Below, one piece after another: positions 10,701-24,568 of a stretch of DNA of 64,000 nucleotides; the first letter of the stretch is position 1; every line of letters starts with the position of its first letter. The DNA comes from Auanema rhodensis (taxonomy: Eukaryota; Nematoda; Chromadorea; Rhabditida; Rhabditidae). The stretch is from positions 19,972,501-20,036,500 of the forward strand of contig OZ059899.1 of assembly GCA_964057225.1 (NCBI GenBank). Reading direction: 5' to 3'. The position numbers and the translations under genes are program-made. The notes beneath the pieces are model-generated. The model was not told where the DNA came from. It saw nothing but the letters and a program-made list of their open reading frames with translations, and searched no databases.

Positions 10701-13700
10701 AAAAATTTCAAAATAATTTCGCAAAAAGTAGATGTTTTTAGATTCCTTTTTTTAAGGCAAAAACGATGGACAATGTTATTCAACGAAAAAATTAATTCTG
10801 CAGGGTGAAAATCGAGGATATAAGTGTGAATTTATATCAGTTGATATCTCGGTGCATTTTTAAGCTAGCGCAAATCTGATAACACAGATCGACGCAGCTT
10901 AAAAATCCGCATCGAATGCACTATACTACATTGAAAAACGCTTAATACAAAAATTAGTTATGATCGTTTGAAAAAAGATGCATTAGTGTATGTTGAGTTT
11001 CCATGTACACTCAACATTGCTTCCAAAAACATTTTGACAAAAATTTTTCCAAAAAATTTCAAAATAATTTCGCAAAAAGTAAATGTTTTTAGATTCCTTT
11101 CTCCAAGGCAAAGACGATGGACAATGTTATTCAACGAAAAAATTAATTCTGCAGGGTGAAAATCGAGGATATAAGTGTGAACTTATATCAGTTGATATCT
11201 CGGTGCATTTTTAAGCTAGCGCAAATCTGATAACACAGATCGACGCAGCTTAAAAATCCGCATCGAATGCACTATACTACATTGAAAAACGCTTAATACA
11301 AAAATTAGTTATGATCGTTTGAAAAAAGATGCATTAGTGTATGTTGAGTTTCCATGTACACTCAACATTGCTTCCAAAAACATTTTGACAAAAATTTTTC
11401 CGAAAAATTTCAAAATAATTTCGCAAAAAGTAGATGTTTTTAGATTCCTTTTTTCAAGGCAAAGACGATGGACATTGTTATTCAACGAAAAAATTGATTC
11501 TGCAGGGTGAAAATCGAGGATATAAGTGTGAACTTATATCAGTTGATATCTCGGTGCATTTTTAAGCTAGCGCAAATCTAATAACACAGATCGACGCAGC
11601 TTAAAAATCCGCATCGAATGCACTATACAACATTGAGAAACGCTTAACACAAAAATTAGTTATGATCGTTTGAAAAATGATGCATTAGTGTATGTTGAGT
11701 TTCCATGTACACTCAACATTGCTTCCAAAAACATTTTTACAAAAATTTTTCCGGAAAATTTCGAAATAATTTCACAAAAAGTAGATGTTTTCAGATTCCT
11801 TTTTTCAAGGCAAAGACGATGGACATTGTTATTCAACGAAAAAATTGATTCTGCAGGGTGAAAATCGAGGATATAAGTGTGAATTTATATCAGTTGATAT
11901 CTCGGTGCATTTTCAAGCTAGCGCAAATCTGATAACACAGATCGACGCAGCTTAAAAATCCGCATCGAATGCACTATACAACATTGAGAAACGCTTAACA
12001 CAAAAATTAGTTATAATCGTTTGAAAAATGATGCATTAGTGTATGTTGAGTTTCCATGTACACTCAACATTGCTTCCAAAAACATTTTGACAAAAATTTT
12101 TCCGGAAAATTTCGAAATAATTTCGCAAAAAGTAGATGTTTTCAGATTCCTTTTTTCAAGGCAAAGACGATGGACATTGTTATTCAACGAAAAAATTGAT
12201 TCTGCAGGGTGAAAATCGAGGATATAAGTGTGAACTTATATCAGTTGATATCTCGGTGCATTTTTAAGCTAGCGCAAATCTGATAACACAGCTCGACGCA
12301 GCTTAAAAATCCGCATCGAATGCACTATACTACATTGAAAAACGCTTAATTCAAAAATTAGTTATGATCGTTTGAAAAATGATGCATTAGTGTATGTTGA
12401 GTTTCCATGTACACTCAACATTGCATCCAAAAACATTTTTACAAAAATTTTTCCGAAAAATTTCAAAATAATTTCGCAAAAAGTAGATGTTTTTAGATTC
12501 CTTTTTTTAAGGCAAAAACGATGGACAATGTTATTCAACGAAAAAATTAATTCTGCAGGGTGAAAATCGAGGATATAAGTGTGAATTTATATCAGTTGAT
12601 ATCTCGGTGCATTTTCAAGCTAGCGCAAATCTGATAACACAGATCGACGCAGCTTAAAAATCCGCATCGAATGCACTATACTACATTGAGAAACGCTTGA
12701 TACAAAAATTAGTTATGATCGTTTGAAAAAAGATGCATTAGTGTATGTTGAGTTTCCATGTACACTCAACATTGCTTCCAAAAACATTTTGACAAAAATT
12801 TTTCCAAAAAATTTCAAAATAATTTCGCAAAAAGTAAATGTTTTTAGATTCCTTTCTCCAAGGCAAAGACGATGGACAATGTTATTCAACGAAAAAATTA
12901 ATTCTGCAGGGTGAAAATCGAGGATATAAGTGTGAACTTATATCAGTTGATATCTCGGTGCATTTTTAAGGTAGCGCAAATCTGATAACACAGATCGACG
13001 CAGCTTAAAAATCCGCATCGAATGCACTATACTACATTGAAAAACGCTTAATACAAAAATTAGTTATGATCGTTTGAAAAAAGATGCATTAGTGTATGTT
13101 GAGTTTCCATGTACACTCAACATTGCTTCCAAAAACATTTTGACAAAAATTTTTCCGAAAAATTTCAAAATAATTTCGCAAAAAGTAGATGTTTTTAGAT
13201 TCCTTTTTTCAAGGCAAAGACGATGGACATTGTTATTCAACGAAAAAATTGATTCTGCAGGGTGAAAATCGAGGATATAAGTGTGAACTTATATCAGTTG
13301 ATATCTCGGTGCATTTTTAAGGTAGCGCAAATCTGATAACACAGATCGACGCAGCTTAAAAATCCGCATCGAATGCACTATACTACATTGAGAAACGCTT
13401 GATACAAAAATTAGTTATGATCGTTTGAAAAAAGATGCATTAGTGTATGTTGAGTTTCCATGTACACTCAACATTGCTTCCAAAAACATTTTGACAAAAA
13501 TTTTTCCAAAAAATTTCAAAATAATTTCGCAAAAAGTAAATGTTTTTAGATTCCTTTCTCCAAGGCAAAGACGATGGACAATGTTATTCAACGAAAAAAT
13601 TAATTCTGCAGGGTGAAAATCGAGGATATAAGTGTGAACTTATATCAGTTGATATCTCGGTGCATTTTTAAGGTAGCGCAAATCTGATAACACAGATCGA

Positions 13701-14389
13701 CGCAGCTTAAAAATCCGCATCGAATGCACTATACTACATTGAAAAACGCTTAATACAAAAATTAGTTATGATCGTTTGAAAAAAGATGCATTAGTGTATG
13801 TTGAGTTTCCATGTACACTCAACATTGCTTCCAAAAACATTTTGACAAAAATTTTTCCGAAAAATTTCAAAATAATTTCGCAAAAAGTAGATGTTTTTAG
13901 ATTCCTTTTTTCAAGGCAAAGACGATGGACATTGTTATTCAACGAAAAAATTGATTCTGCAGGGTGAAAATCGAGGATATAAGTGTGAACTTATATCAGT
14001 TGATATCTCGGTGCATTTTTAAGGTAGCGCAAATCTGATAACACAGATCGACGCAGCTTAAAAATCCGCATCGAATGCACTATACTACATTGAAAAACGC
14101 TTAATACAAAAATTAGTTATGATCGTTTGAAAAAAGATGCATTAGTGTATGTTGAGTTTCCATGTACACTCAACATTGCTTCCAAAAACATTTTGACAAA
14201 AATTTTTCCGAAAAATTTCAAAATAATTTCGCAAAAAGTAGATGTTTTTAGATTCCTTTTTTCAAGGCAAAGACGATGGACATTGTTATTCAACGAAAAA
14301 ATTGATTCTGCAGGGTGAAAATCGAGGATATAAGTGTGAACTTATATCAGTTGATATCTCGGTGCATTTTTAAGGTAGCGCAAATCTGA
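7721..14389 (+). repeat. Block of units 23-41
   Basis: Order: 23 D (G174), 24 A with T97, 25 B, 26 C, 27 D (G141), 28 C, 29 D (G141), 30 D-prime, 31 D-head/A-body, 32 B, 33 C, 34 D (G174), 35 D (G174), 36 A with T97, 37 B, 38 C, 39 B, 40 C, 41 C. Units 24-29 are an older copy of the block found at units 46-51 and 56-61. Units 33-37 match 43-47 and 53-57. Units 29-31 share A76 (AAAAATAAG instead of AAAAATTAG). Units 37-42 all end in the G337 junction variant, and 40 and 41 appear to be a simple one-unit duplication of type C. Confidence 0.8.
8072..10177 (+). repeat. Six-unit block, copy 1 (units 24-29)
   Basis: Contains the same six units in the same order as 15794-17899 and 19304-21409. Shared private markers are T68 and A142 in the first unit, ACGGAAAA near position 257 in the third, TGAGAAAA (G160) in the fourth, TAGTTTCC (T214) in the fifth, and A340 in the tail of the sixth. 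This copy differs from the other two by a C in ATCCAATAAC at the end of unit 28, so it is a somewhat older or separately mutated copy. Confidence 0.8.
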
Positions 14390-14726
14390 TAACACAGATC
14401 GACGCAGCTTAAAAATCCGCATCGAATGCACTATACTACATTGAGAAACGCTTGATACAAAAATTAGTTATGATCGTTTGAAAAAAGATGCATTAGTGTA
14501 TGTTGAGTTTCCATGTACACTCAACATTGCTTCCAAAAACATTTTGACAAAAATTTTTCCAAAAAATTTCAAAATAATTTCGCAAAAAGTAAATGTTTTT
14601 AGATTCCTTTCTCCAAGGCAAAGACGATGGACAATGTTATTCAACGAAAAAATTAATTCTGCAGGGTGAAAATCGAGGATATAAGTGTGAACTTATATCA
14701 GTTGATATCTCGGTGCATTTTTAAGG

Positions 14727-17700
14727 TAGCGCAAATCTGATAACACAGATCGACGCAGCTTAAAAATCCGCATCGAATGCACTATACTACATTGAAAAAC
14801 GCTTAATACAAAAATTAGTTATGATCGTTTGAAAAAAGATGCATTAGTGTATGTTGAGTTTCCATGTACACTCAACATTGCTTCCAAAAACATTTTGACA
14901 AAAATTTTTCCGAAAAATTTCAAAATAATTTCGCAAAAAGTAGATGTTTTTAGATTCCTTTTTTCAAGGCAAAGACGATGGACATTGTTATTCAACGAAA
15001 AAATTGATTCTGCAGGGTGAAAATCGAGGATATAAGTGTGAACTTATATCAGTTGATATCTCGGTGCATTTTTAAGCTAGCGCAAATCTAATAACACAGA
15101 TCGACGCAGCTTAAAAATCCGCATCGAATGCACTATACAACATTGAGAAACGCTTAACACAAAAATTAGTTATGATCGTTTGAAAAATGATGCATTAGTG
15201 TATGTTGAGTTTCCATGTACACTCAACATTGCTTCCAAAAACATTTTTACAAAAATTTTTCCGGAAAATTTCGAAATAATTTCACAAAAAGTAGATGTTT
15301 TCAGATTCCTTTTTTCAAGGCAAAGACGATGGACATTGTTATTCAACGAAAAAATTGATTCTGCAGGGTGAAAATCGAGGATATAAGTGTGAATTTATAT
15401 CAGTTGATATCTCGGTGCATTTTCAAGCTAGCGCAAATCTGATAACACAGATCGACGCAGCTTAAAAATCCGCATCGAATGCACTATACAACATTGAGAA
15501 ACGCTTAACACAAAAATTAGTTATAATCGTTTGAAAAATGATGCATTAGTGTATGTTGAGTTTCCATGTACACTCAACATTGCTTCCAAAAACATTTTGA
15601 CAAAAATTTTTCCGGAAAATTTCGAAATAATTTCGCAAAAAGTAGATGTTTTCAGATTCCTTTTTTCAAGGCAAAGACGATGGACATTGTTATTCAACGA
15701 AAAAATTGATTCTGCAGGGTGAAAATCGAGGATATAAGTGTGAACTTATATCAGTTGATATCTCGGTGCATTTTTAAGCTAGCGCAAATCTGATAACACA
15801 GCTCGACGCAGCTTAAAAATCCGCATCGAATGCACTATACTACATTGAAAAACGCTTAATTCAAAAATTAGTTATGATCGTTTGAAAAATGATGCATTAG
15901 TGTATGTTGAGTTTCCATGTACACTCAACATTGCATCCAAAAACATTTTTACAAAAATTTTTCCGAAAAATTTCAAAATAATTTCGCAAAAAGTAGATGT
16001 TTTTAGATTCCTTTTTTTAAGGCAAAAACGATGGACAATGTTATTCAACGAAAAAATTAATTCTGCAGGGTGAAAATCGAGGATATAAGTGTGAATTTAT
16101 ATCAGTTGATATCTCGGTGCATTTTCAAGCTAGCGCAAATCTGATAACACAGATCGACGCAGCTTAAAAATCCGCATCGAATGCACTATACTACATTGAG
16201 AAACGCTTGATACAAAAATTAGTTATGATCGTTTGAAAAAAGATGCATTAGTGTATGTTGAGTTTCCATGTACACTCAACATTGCTTCCAAAAACATTTT
16301 GACAAAAATTTTTCCAAAAAATTTCAAAATAATTTCGCAAAAAGTAAATGTTTTTAGATTCCTTTCTCCAAGGCAAAGACGATGGACAATGTTATTCAAC
16401 GAAAAAATTAATTCTGCAGGGTGAAAATCGAGGATATAAGTGTGAACTTATATCAGTTGATATCTCGGTGCATTTTTAAGGTAGCGCAAATCTGATAACA
16501 CAGATCGACGCAGCTTAAAAATCCGCATCGAATGCACTATACTACATTGAAAAACGCTTAATACAAAAATTAGTTATGATCGTTTGAAAAAAGATGCATT
16601 AGTGTATGTTGAGTTTCCATGTACACTCAACATTGCTTCCAAAAACATTTTGACAAAAATTTTTCCGAAAAATTTCAAAATAATTTCGCAAAAAGTAGAT
16701 GTTTTTAGATTCCTTTTTTCAAGGCAAAGACGATGGACATTGTTATTCAACGGAAAAATTGATTCTGCAGGGTGAAAATCGAGGATATAAGTGTGAACTT
16801 ATATCAGTTGATATCTCGGTGCATTTTTAAGCTAGCGCAAATCTAATAACACAGATCGACGCAGCTTAAAAATCCGCATCGAATGCACTATACAACATTG
16901 AGAAACGCTTAACACAAAAATTAGTTATGATCGTTTGAAAAATGATGCATTAGTGTATGTTGAGTTTCCATGTACACTCAACATTGGTTCCAAAAACATT
17001 TTGAGAAAAATTTTTCCGAAAAATTTCGAAATAATTTCGCAAAAAGTAGATGTTTTCAGATTCCTTTTTTCAAGGCAAAGACGATGGACATTGTTATTCA
17101 ACGAAAAAATTGATTCTGCAGGGTGAAAATCGAGGATATAAGTGTGAACTTATATCAGTTGATATCTCGGTGCATTTTTAAGGTAGCGCAAATCTGATAA
17201 CACAGATCGACGCAGCTTAAAAATCCGCATCGAATGCACTATACTACATTGAAAAACGCTTAATACAAAAATTAGTTATGATCGTTTGAAAAAAGATGCA
17301 TTAGTGTATGTTGAGTTTCCATGTACACTCAACATTGCTTCCAAAAACATTTTGACAAAAATTTTTCCGAAAAATTTCAAAATAATTTCGCAAAAAGTAG
17401 ATGTTTTTAGTTTCCTTTTTTCAAGGCAAAGACGATGGACATTGTTATTCAACGAAAAAATTGATTCTGCAGGGTGAAAATCGAGGATATAAGTGTGAAC
17501 TTATATCAGTTGATATCTCGGTGCATTTTTAAGCTAGCGCAAATCTAATAACACAGATCGACGCAGCTTAAAAATCCGCATCGAATGCACTATACAACAT
17601 TGAGAAACGCTTAACACAAAAATAAGTTATGATCGTTTGAAAAATGATGCATTAGTGTATGTTGAGTTTCCATGTACACTCAACATTGGTTCCAAAAACA

Positions 17701-18055
17701 TTTTGACAAAAATTTTTCCGAAAAATTTCGAAATAATTTCGCAAAAAGTAGATGTTTTCAGATTCCTTTTTTCAAGGCAAAGACGATGGACATTGTTATT
17801 CAACGAAAAAATTGATTCTGCAGGGTGAAAATCGAGGATATAAGTGTGAACTTATATCAGTTGATATCTCGGTGCATTTTTAAGCTAACGCAAATCTAAT
17901 AACACAGATCGACGCAGCTTAAAAATCCGCATCGAATGCACTATACAACATTGAGAAACGCTTAATACAAAAATTAGTTATGATCGTTTGAAAAAAGATG
18001 CATTAGTGTATGTTGAGTTTCCATGTACACTCAACATTGCTTCCAAAAACATTTT
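14727..18055 (+). repeat. Ten-unit higher-order repeat, copy 1
   Basis: From within the tail of unit 42 to within unit 52, this segment matches 18237-21565 at an offset of 3,510 bases (ten units) with no difference noticed by eye. Unit order: 43 C, 44 D (G174, with TTCACAAA), 45 D (G174), 46 A with T97, 47 B, 48 C, 49 D, 50 C, 51 D, then the head of 52. The left limit is set by G337 in unit 42 against C337 in unit 52. The right limit is set by G157 in unit 52 against T157 in unit 62. Confidence 0.85.
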
Positions 18056-18236
18056 GACAAAAATTTTTCCAAAAAATTTCAAAATAATTTCGCAAAAAGT
18101 AAATGTTTTTAGATTCCTTTCTCCAAGGCAAAGACGATGGACAATGTTATTCAACGAAAAAATTAATTCTGCAGGGTGAAAATCGAGGATATAAGTGTGA
18201 ACTTATATCAGTTGATATCTCGGTGCATTTTTAAGC

Positions 18237-21200
18237 TAGCGCAAATCTGATAACACAGATCGACGCAGCTTAAAAATCCGCATCGAATGCACTATACTAC
18301 ATTGAAAAACGCTTAATACAAAAATTAGTTATGATCGTTTGAAAAAAGATGCATTAGTGTATGTTGAGTTTCCATGTACACTCAACATTGCTTCCAAAAA
18401 CATTTTGACAAAAATTTTTCCGAAAAATTTCAAAATAATTTCGCAAAAAGTAGATGTTTTTAGATTCCTTTTTTCAAGGCAAAGACGATGGACATTGTTA
18501 TTCAACGAAAAAATTGATTCTGCAGGGTGAAAATCGAGGATATAAGTGTGAACTTATATCAGTTGATATCTCGGTGCATTTTTAAGCTAGCGCAAATCTA
18601 ATAACACAGATCGACGCAGCTTAAAAATCCGCATCGAATGCACTATACAACATTGAGAAACGCTTAACACAAAAATTAGTTATGATCGTTTGAAAAATGA
18701 TGCATTAGTGTATGTTGAGTTTCCATGTACACTCAACATTGCTTCCAAAAACATTTTTACAAAAATTTTTCCGGAAAATTTCGAAATAATTTCACAAAAA
18801 GTAGATGTTTTCAGATTCCTTTTTTCAAGGCAAAGACGATGGACATTGTTATTCAACGAAAAAATTGATTCTGCAGGGTGAAAATCGAGGATATAAGTGT
18901 GAATTTATATCAGTTGATATCTCGGTGCATTTTCAAGCTAGCGCAAATCTGATAACACAGATCGACGCAGCTTAAAAATCCGCATCGAATGCACTATACA
19001 ACATTGAGAAACGCTTAACACAAAAATTAGTTATAATCGTTTGAAAAATGATGCATTAGTGTATGTTGAGTTTCCATGTACACTCAACATTGCTTCCAAA
19101 AACATTTTGACAAAAATTTTTCCGGAAAATTTCGAAATAATTTCGCAAAAAGTAGATGTTTTCAGATTCCTTTTTTCAAGGCAAAGACGATGGACATTGT
19201 TATTCAACGAAAAAATTGATTCTGCAGGGTGAAAATCGAGGATATAAGTGTGAACTTATATCAGTTGATATCTCGGTGCATTTTTAAGCTAGCGCAAATC
19301 TGATAACACAGCTCGACGCAGCTTAAAAATCCGCATCGAATGCACTATACTACATTGAAAAACGCTTAATTCAAAAATTAGTTATGATCGTTTGAAAAAT
19401 GATGCATTAGTGTATGTTGAGTTTCCATGTACACTCAACATTGCATCCAAAAACATTTTTACAAAAATTTTTCCGAAAAATTTCAAAATAATTTCGCAAA
19501 AAGTAGATGTTTTTAGATTCCTTTTTTTAAGGCAAAAACGATGGACAATGTTATTCAACGAAAAAATTAATTCTGCAGGGTGAAAATCGAGGATATAAGT
19601 GTGAATTTATATCAGTTGATATCTCGGTGCATTTTCAAGCTAGCGCAAATCTGATAACACAGATCGACGCAGCTTAAAAATCCGCATCGAATGCACTATA
19701 CTACATTGAGAAACGCTTGATACAAAAATTAGTTATGATCGTTTGAAAAAAGATGCATTAGTGTATGTTGAGTTTCCATGTACACTCAACATTGCTTCCA
19801 AAAACATTTTGACAAAAATTTTTCCAAAAAATTTCAAAATAATTTCGCAAAAAGTAAATGTTTTTAGATTCCTTTCTCCAAGGCAAAGACGATGGACAAT
19901 GTTATTCAACGAAAAAATTAATTCTGCAGGGTGAAAATCGAGGATATAAGTGTGAACTTATATCAGTTGATATCTCGGTGCATTTTTAAGGTAGCGCAAA
20001 TCTGATAACACAGATCGACGCAGCTTAAAAATCCGCATCGAATGCACTATACTACATTGAAAAACGCTTAATACAAAAATTAGTTATGATCGTTTGAAAA
20101 AAGATGCATTAGTGTATGTTGAGTTTCCATGTACACTCAACATTGCTTCCAAAAACATTTTGACAAAAATTTTTCCGAAAAATTTCAAAATAATTTCGCA
20201 AAAAGTAGATGTTTTTAGATTCCTTTTTTCAAGGCAAAGACGATGGACATTGTTATTCAACGGAAAAATTGATTCTGCAGGGTGAAAATCGAGGATATAA
20301 GTGTGAACTTATATCAGTTGATATCTCGGTGCATTTTTAAGCTAGCGCAAATCTAATAACACAGATCGACGCAGCTTAAAAATCCGCATCGAATGCACTA
20401 TACAACATTGAGAAACGCTTAACACAAAAATTAGTTATGATCGTTTGAAAAATGATGCATTAGTGTATGTTGAGTTTCCATGTACACTCAACATTGGTTC
20501 CAAAAACATTTTGAGAAAAATTTTTCCGAAAAATTTCGAAATAATTTCGCAAAAAGTAGATGTTTTCAGATTCCTTTTTTCAAGGCAAAGACGATGGACA
20601 TTGTTATTCAACGAAAAAATTGATTCTGCAGGGTGAAAATCGAGGATATAAGTGTGAACTTATATCAGTTGATATCTCGGTGCATTTTTAAGGTAGCGCA
20701 AATCTGATAACACAGATCGACGCAGCTTAAAAATCCGCATCGAATGCACTATACTACATTGAAAAACGCTTAATACAAAAATTAGTTATGATCGTTTGAA
20801 AAAAGATGCATTAGTGTATGTTGAGTTTCCATGTACACTCAACATTGCTTCCAAAAACATTTTGACAAAAATTTTTCCGAAAAATTTCAAAATAATTTCG
20901 CAAAAAGTAGATGTTTTTAGTTTCCTTTTTTCAAGGCAAAGACGATGGACATTGTTATTCAACGAAAAAATTGATTCTGCAGGGTGAAAATCGAGGATAT
21001 AAGTGTGAACTTATATCAGTTGATATCTCGGTGCATTTTTAAGCTAGCGCAAATCTAATAACACAGATCGACGCAGCTTAAAAATCCGCATCGAATGCAC
21101 TATACAACATTGAGAAACGCTTAACACAAAAATAAGTTATGATCGTTTGAAAAATGATGCATTAGTGTATGTTGAGTTTCCATGTACACTCAACATTGGT

Positions 21201-21565
21201 TCCAAAAACATTTTGACAAAAATTTTTCCGAAAAATTTCGAAATAATTTCGCAAAAAGTAGATGTTTTCAGATTCCTTTTTTCAAGGCAAAGACGATGGA
21301 CATTGTTATTCAACGAAAAAATTGATTCTGCAGGGTGAAAATCGAGGATATAAGTGTGAACTTATATCAGTTGATATCTCGGTGCATTTTTAAGCTAACG
21401 CAAATCTAATAACACAGATCGACGCAGCTTAAAAATCCGCATCGAATGCACTATACAACATTGAGAAACGCTTAATACAAAAATTAGTTATGATCGTTTG
21501 AAAAAAGATGCATTAGTGTATGTTGAGTTTCCATGTACACTCAACATTGCTTCCAAAAACATTTT
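18237..21565 (+). repeat. Ten-unit higher-order repeat, copy 2
   Basis: Second copy of the 3,510-bp-period block, units 53-61 plus the head of unit 62. It carries every private marker of copy 1, including TTCACAAA in unit 54, ACGGAAAA in unit 58, G160 in unit 59 and T214 in unit 60. The lack of visible differences suggests a recent duplication, or an assembly duplication that needs read support. Confidence 0.85.
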
Positions 21566-23866
21566 TACAAAAATTTTTCCGAAAAATTTCAAAATAATTT
21601 CGCAAAAAGTAGATGTTTTTAGATTCCTTTTCTTAAGGCAAAAACGATGGACAATGTTATTCAACGAAAAAATTAATTCTGCAGGGTGAAAATCGAGGAT
21701 ATAAGTGTGAATTTATATCAGTTGATATCTCGGTGCATTTTTAAGCTAGCGCAAATCTGATAACACAGATCGACGCAGCTTAAAAATCCGCATCGAATGC
21801 ACTATACTACATTGAAAAACGCTTAATACAAAAATTAGTTATGATCGTTTGAAAAAAGATGCATTAGTGTATGTTGAGTTTCCATGTACACTCAACATTG
21901 CTTCCAAAAACATTTTGACAAAAATTTTTCCAAAAAATTTCAAAATAATTTCGCAAAAAGTAAATGTTTTTAGATTCCTTTCTCCAAGGCAAAGACGATG
22001 GACAATGTTATTCAACGAAAAAATTAATTCTGCAGGGTGAAAATCGAGGATATAAGTGTGAACTTATATCAGTTGATATCTCGGTGCATTTTTAAGCTAG
22101 CGCAAATCTGATAACACAGATCGACGCAGCTTAAAAATCCGCATCGAATGCACTATACTACATTGAAAAACGCTTAATACAAAAATTAGTTATGATCGTT
22201 TGAAAAAAGATGCATTAGTGTATGTTGAGTTTCCATGTACACTCAACATTGCTTCCAAAAACATTTTGACAAAAATTTTTCCGAAAAATTTCAAAATAAT
22301 TTCGCAAAAAGTAGATGTTTTTAGATTCCTTTTTTCAAGGCAAAGACGATGGACATTGTTATTCAACGAAAAAATTGATTCTGCAGGGTGAAAATCGAGG
22401 ATATAAGTGTGAACTTATATCAGTTGATATCTCGGTGCATTTTTAAGCTAGCGCAAATCTAATAACACAGATCGACGCAGCTTAAAAATCCGCATCGAAT
22501 GCACTATACAACATTGAGAAACGCTTAACACAAAAATTAGTTATGATCGTTTGAAAAATGATGCATTAGTGTATGTTGAGTTTCCATGTACACTCAACAT
22601 TGCTTCCAAAAACATTTTTACAAAAATTTTTCCGGAAAATTTCGAAATAATTTCACAAAAAGTAGATGTTTTCAGATTCCTTTTTTCAAGGCAAAGACGA
22701 TGGACATTGTTATTCAACGAAAAAATTGATTCTGCAGGGTGAAAATCGAGGATATAAGTGTGAACTTATATCAGTTGATATCTCGGTGCATTTTTAAGCT
22801 AGCGCAAATCTGATAACACAGCTCGACGCAGCTTAAAAATCCGCATCGAATGCACTATACTACATTGAAAAACGCTTAATACAAAAATTAGTTATGATCG
22901 TTTGAAAAATGATGCATTAGTGTATGTTGAGTTTCCATGTACACTCAACATTGCTTCCAAAAACATTTTTACAAAAATTTTTCCGAAAAATTTCAAAATA
23001 ATTTCGCAAAAAGTAGATGTTTTTAGATTCCTTTTTTTAAGGCAAAAACGATGGACAATGTTATTCAACGAAAAAATTAATTCTGCAGGGTGAAAATCGA
23101 GGATATAAGTGTGAATTTATATCAGTTGATATCTCGGTGCATTTTCAAGCTAGCGCAAATCTGATAACACAGATCGACGCAGCTTAAAAATCCGCATCGA
23201 ATGCACTATACTACATTGAGAAACGCTTGATACAAAAATTAGTTATGATCGTTTGAAAAAAGATGCATTAGTGTATGTTGAGTTTCCATATACACTCAAC
23301 ATTGCTTCCAAAAACATTTTTACAAAAATTTTTCCGAAAAATTTCAAAATAATTTCGCAAAAAGTAGATGTTTTTAGATTCCTTTTTTTAAGGCAAAAAC
23401 GATGGACAATGTTATTCAACGAAAAAATTAATTCTGCAGGGTGAAAATCGAGGATATAAGTGTGAATTTATATCAGTTGATATCTCGGTGCATTTTTAAG
23501 CTAGCGCAAATCTGATAACACAGATCGACGCAGCTTAAAAATCCGCATCGAATGCACTATACTACATTGAGAAACACTTGATACAAAAATTAGTTATGAT
23601 CGTTTGAAAAAAGATGCATTAGTGTATGTTGAGTTTCCATGTACACTCAACATTGCTTCCAAAAACATTTTGACAAAAATTTTTCCAAAAAATTTCAAAA
23701 TAATTTCGCAAAAAGTAAATGTTTTTAGATTCCTTTCTCCAAGGCAAAGACGATGGACAATGTTATTCAACGAAAAAATTAATTCTGCAGGGTGAAAATC
23801 GAGGATATAAGTGTGAACTTATATCAGTTGATATCTCGGTGCATTTTTAAGCTAGCGCAAATCTGA
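21410..23866 (+). repeat. Units 62-68, boundary of the duplicated block
   Basis: Order: 62 D-prime-head/A-body, 63 B, 64 C, 65 D hybrid, 66 A with T97, 67 A with A126, 68 B. Unit 62 has a private C in its T run (CCTTTTCTTAAGG). Unit 65 begins like unit 54 and ends like unit 55. The C332 junction variant (ATTTTCAAG) is last seen at the end of unit 66 near 23140, and the A126 loop variant first appears in unit 67, so this is a boundary between two variant pools. Confidence 0.8.
22463..22813 (+). repeat. Unit 65, recombinant of two neighbouring D units
   Basis: The left part has T157 and TTCACAAA, exactly as in units 34, 44 and 54. The right part has C303, T332 and a following C9 (CACAGCTCG), as in units 35, 45 and 55. 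Where the parents stood as a pair, here one normal-length unit stands. This is the expected product of an in-register unequal crossover or deletion removing 351 bp. Confidence 0.8.
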
Positions 23867-24568
23867 TAACACAGATCGACGCAGCTTAAAAATCCGCATC
23901 GAATGCACTATACTACATTGAAAAACGCTTAATACAAAAATTAGTTATGATCGTTTGAAAAAAGATGCATTAGTGTATGTTGAGTTTCCATGTACACTCA
24001 ACATTGCTTCCAAAAACATTTCGACAAAAATTTTTCCGAAAAATTTCAAAATAATTTCGCAAAAAGTAGATGTTTTTAGATTCCTTTTTTCAAGGCAAAG
24101 ACGATGGACATTGTTATTCAACGAAAAAATTGATTCTGCAGGGTGAAAATCGAGGATATAAGTGTGAACTTATATCAGTTGATATCTCGGTGCATTTTTA
24201 AGCTAGCGCAAATCTAATAACACAGATCGACGCAGCTTAAAAATCCGCATCGAATGCACTATACAACATTGAGAAACGCTTAACACAAAAATTAGTTATG
24301 ATCGTTTGAAAAATGATGCATTAGTGTATGTTGAGTTTCCATGTACACTCAACATTGGTTCCAAAAACATTTTGACAAAAATTTTTCCGAAAAATTTCGA
24401 AATAATTTCGCAAAAAGTAGATGTTTTCAGATTCCTTTTTTCAAGGCAAAGACGATGGACATTGTTATTCAACGAAAAAATTGATTCTGCAGGGTGAAAA
24501 TCGAGGATATAAGTGTGAACTTATATCAGTTGATATCTCGGTGCATTTTTAAGCTAGCGCAAATCTGA

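Noticed and set aside
14727-21565. The ten-unit duplication as an assembly artefact
   Set aside because: Not excluded, but other blocks show private differences between copies and the flanking heads and tails differ, as real unequal exchange would leave. Read depth or spanning reads would settle it.
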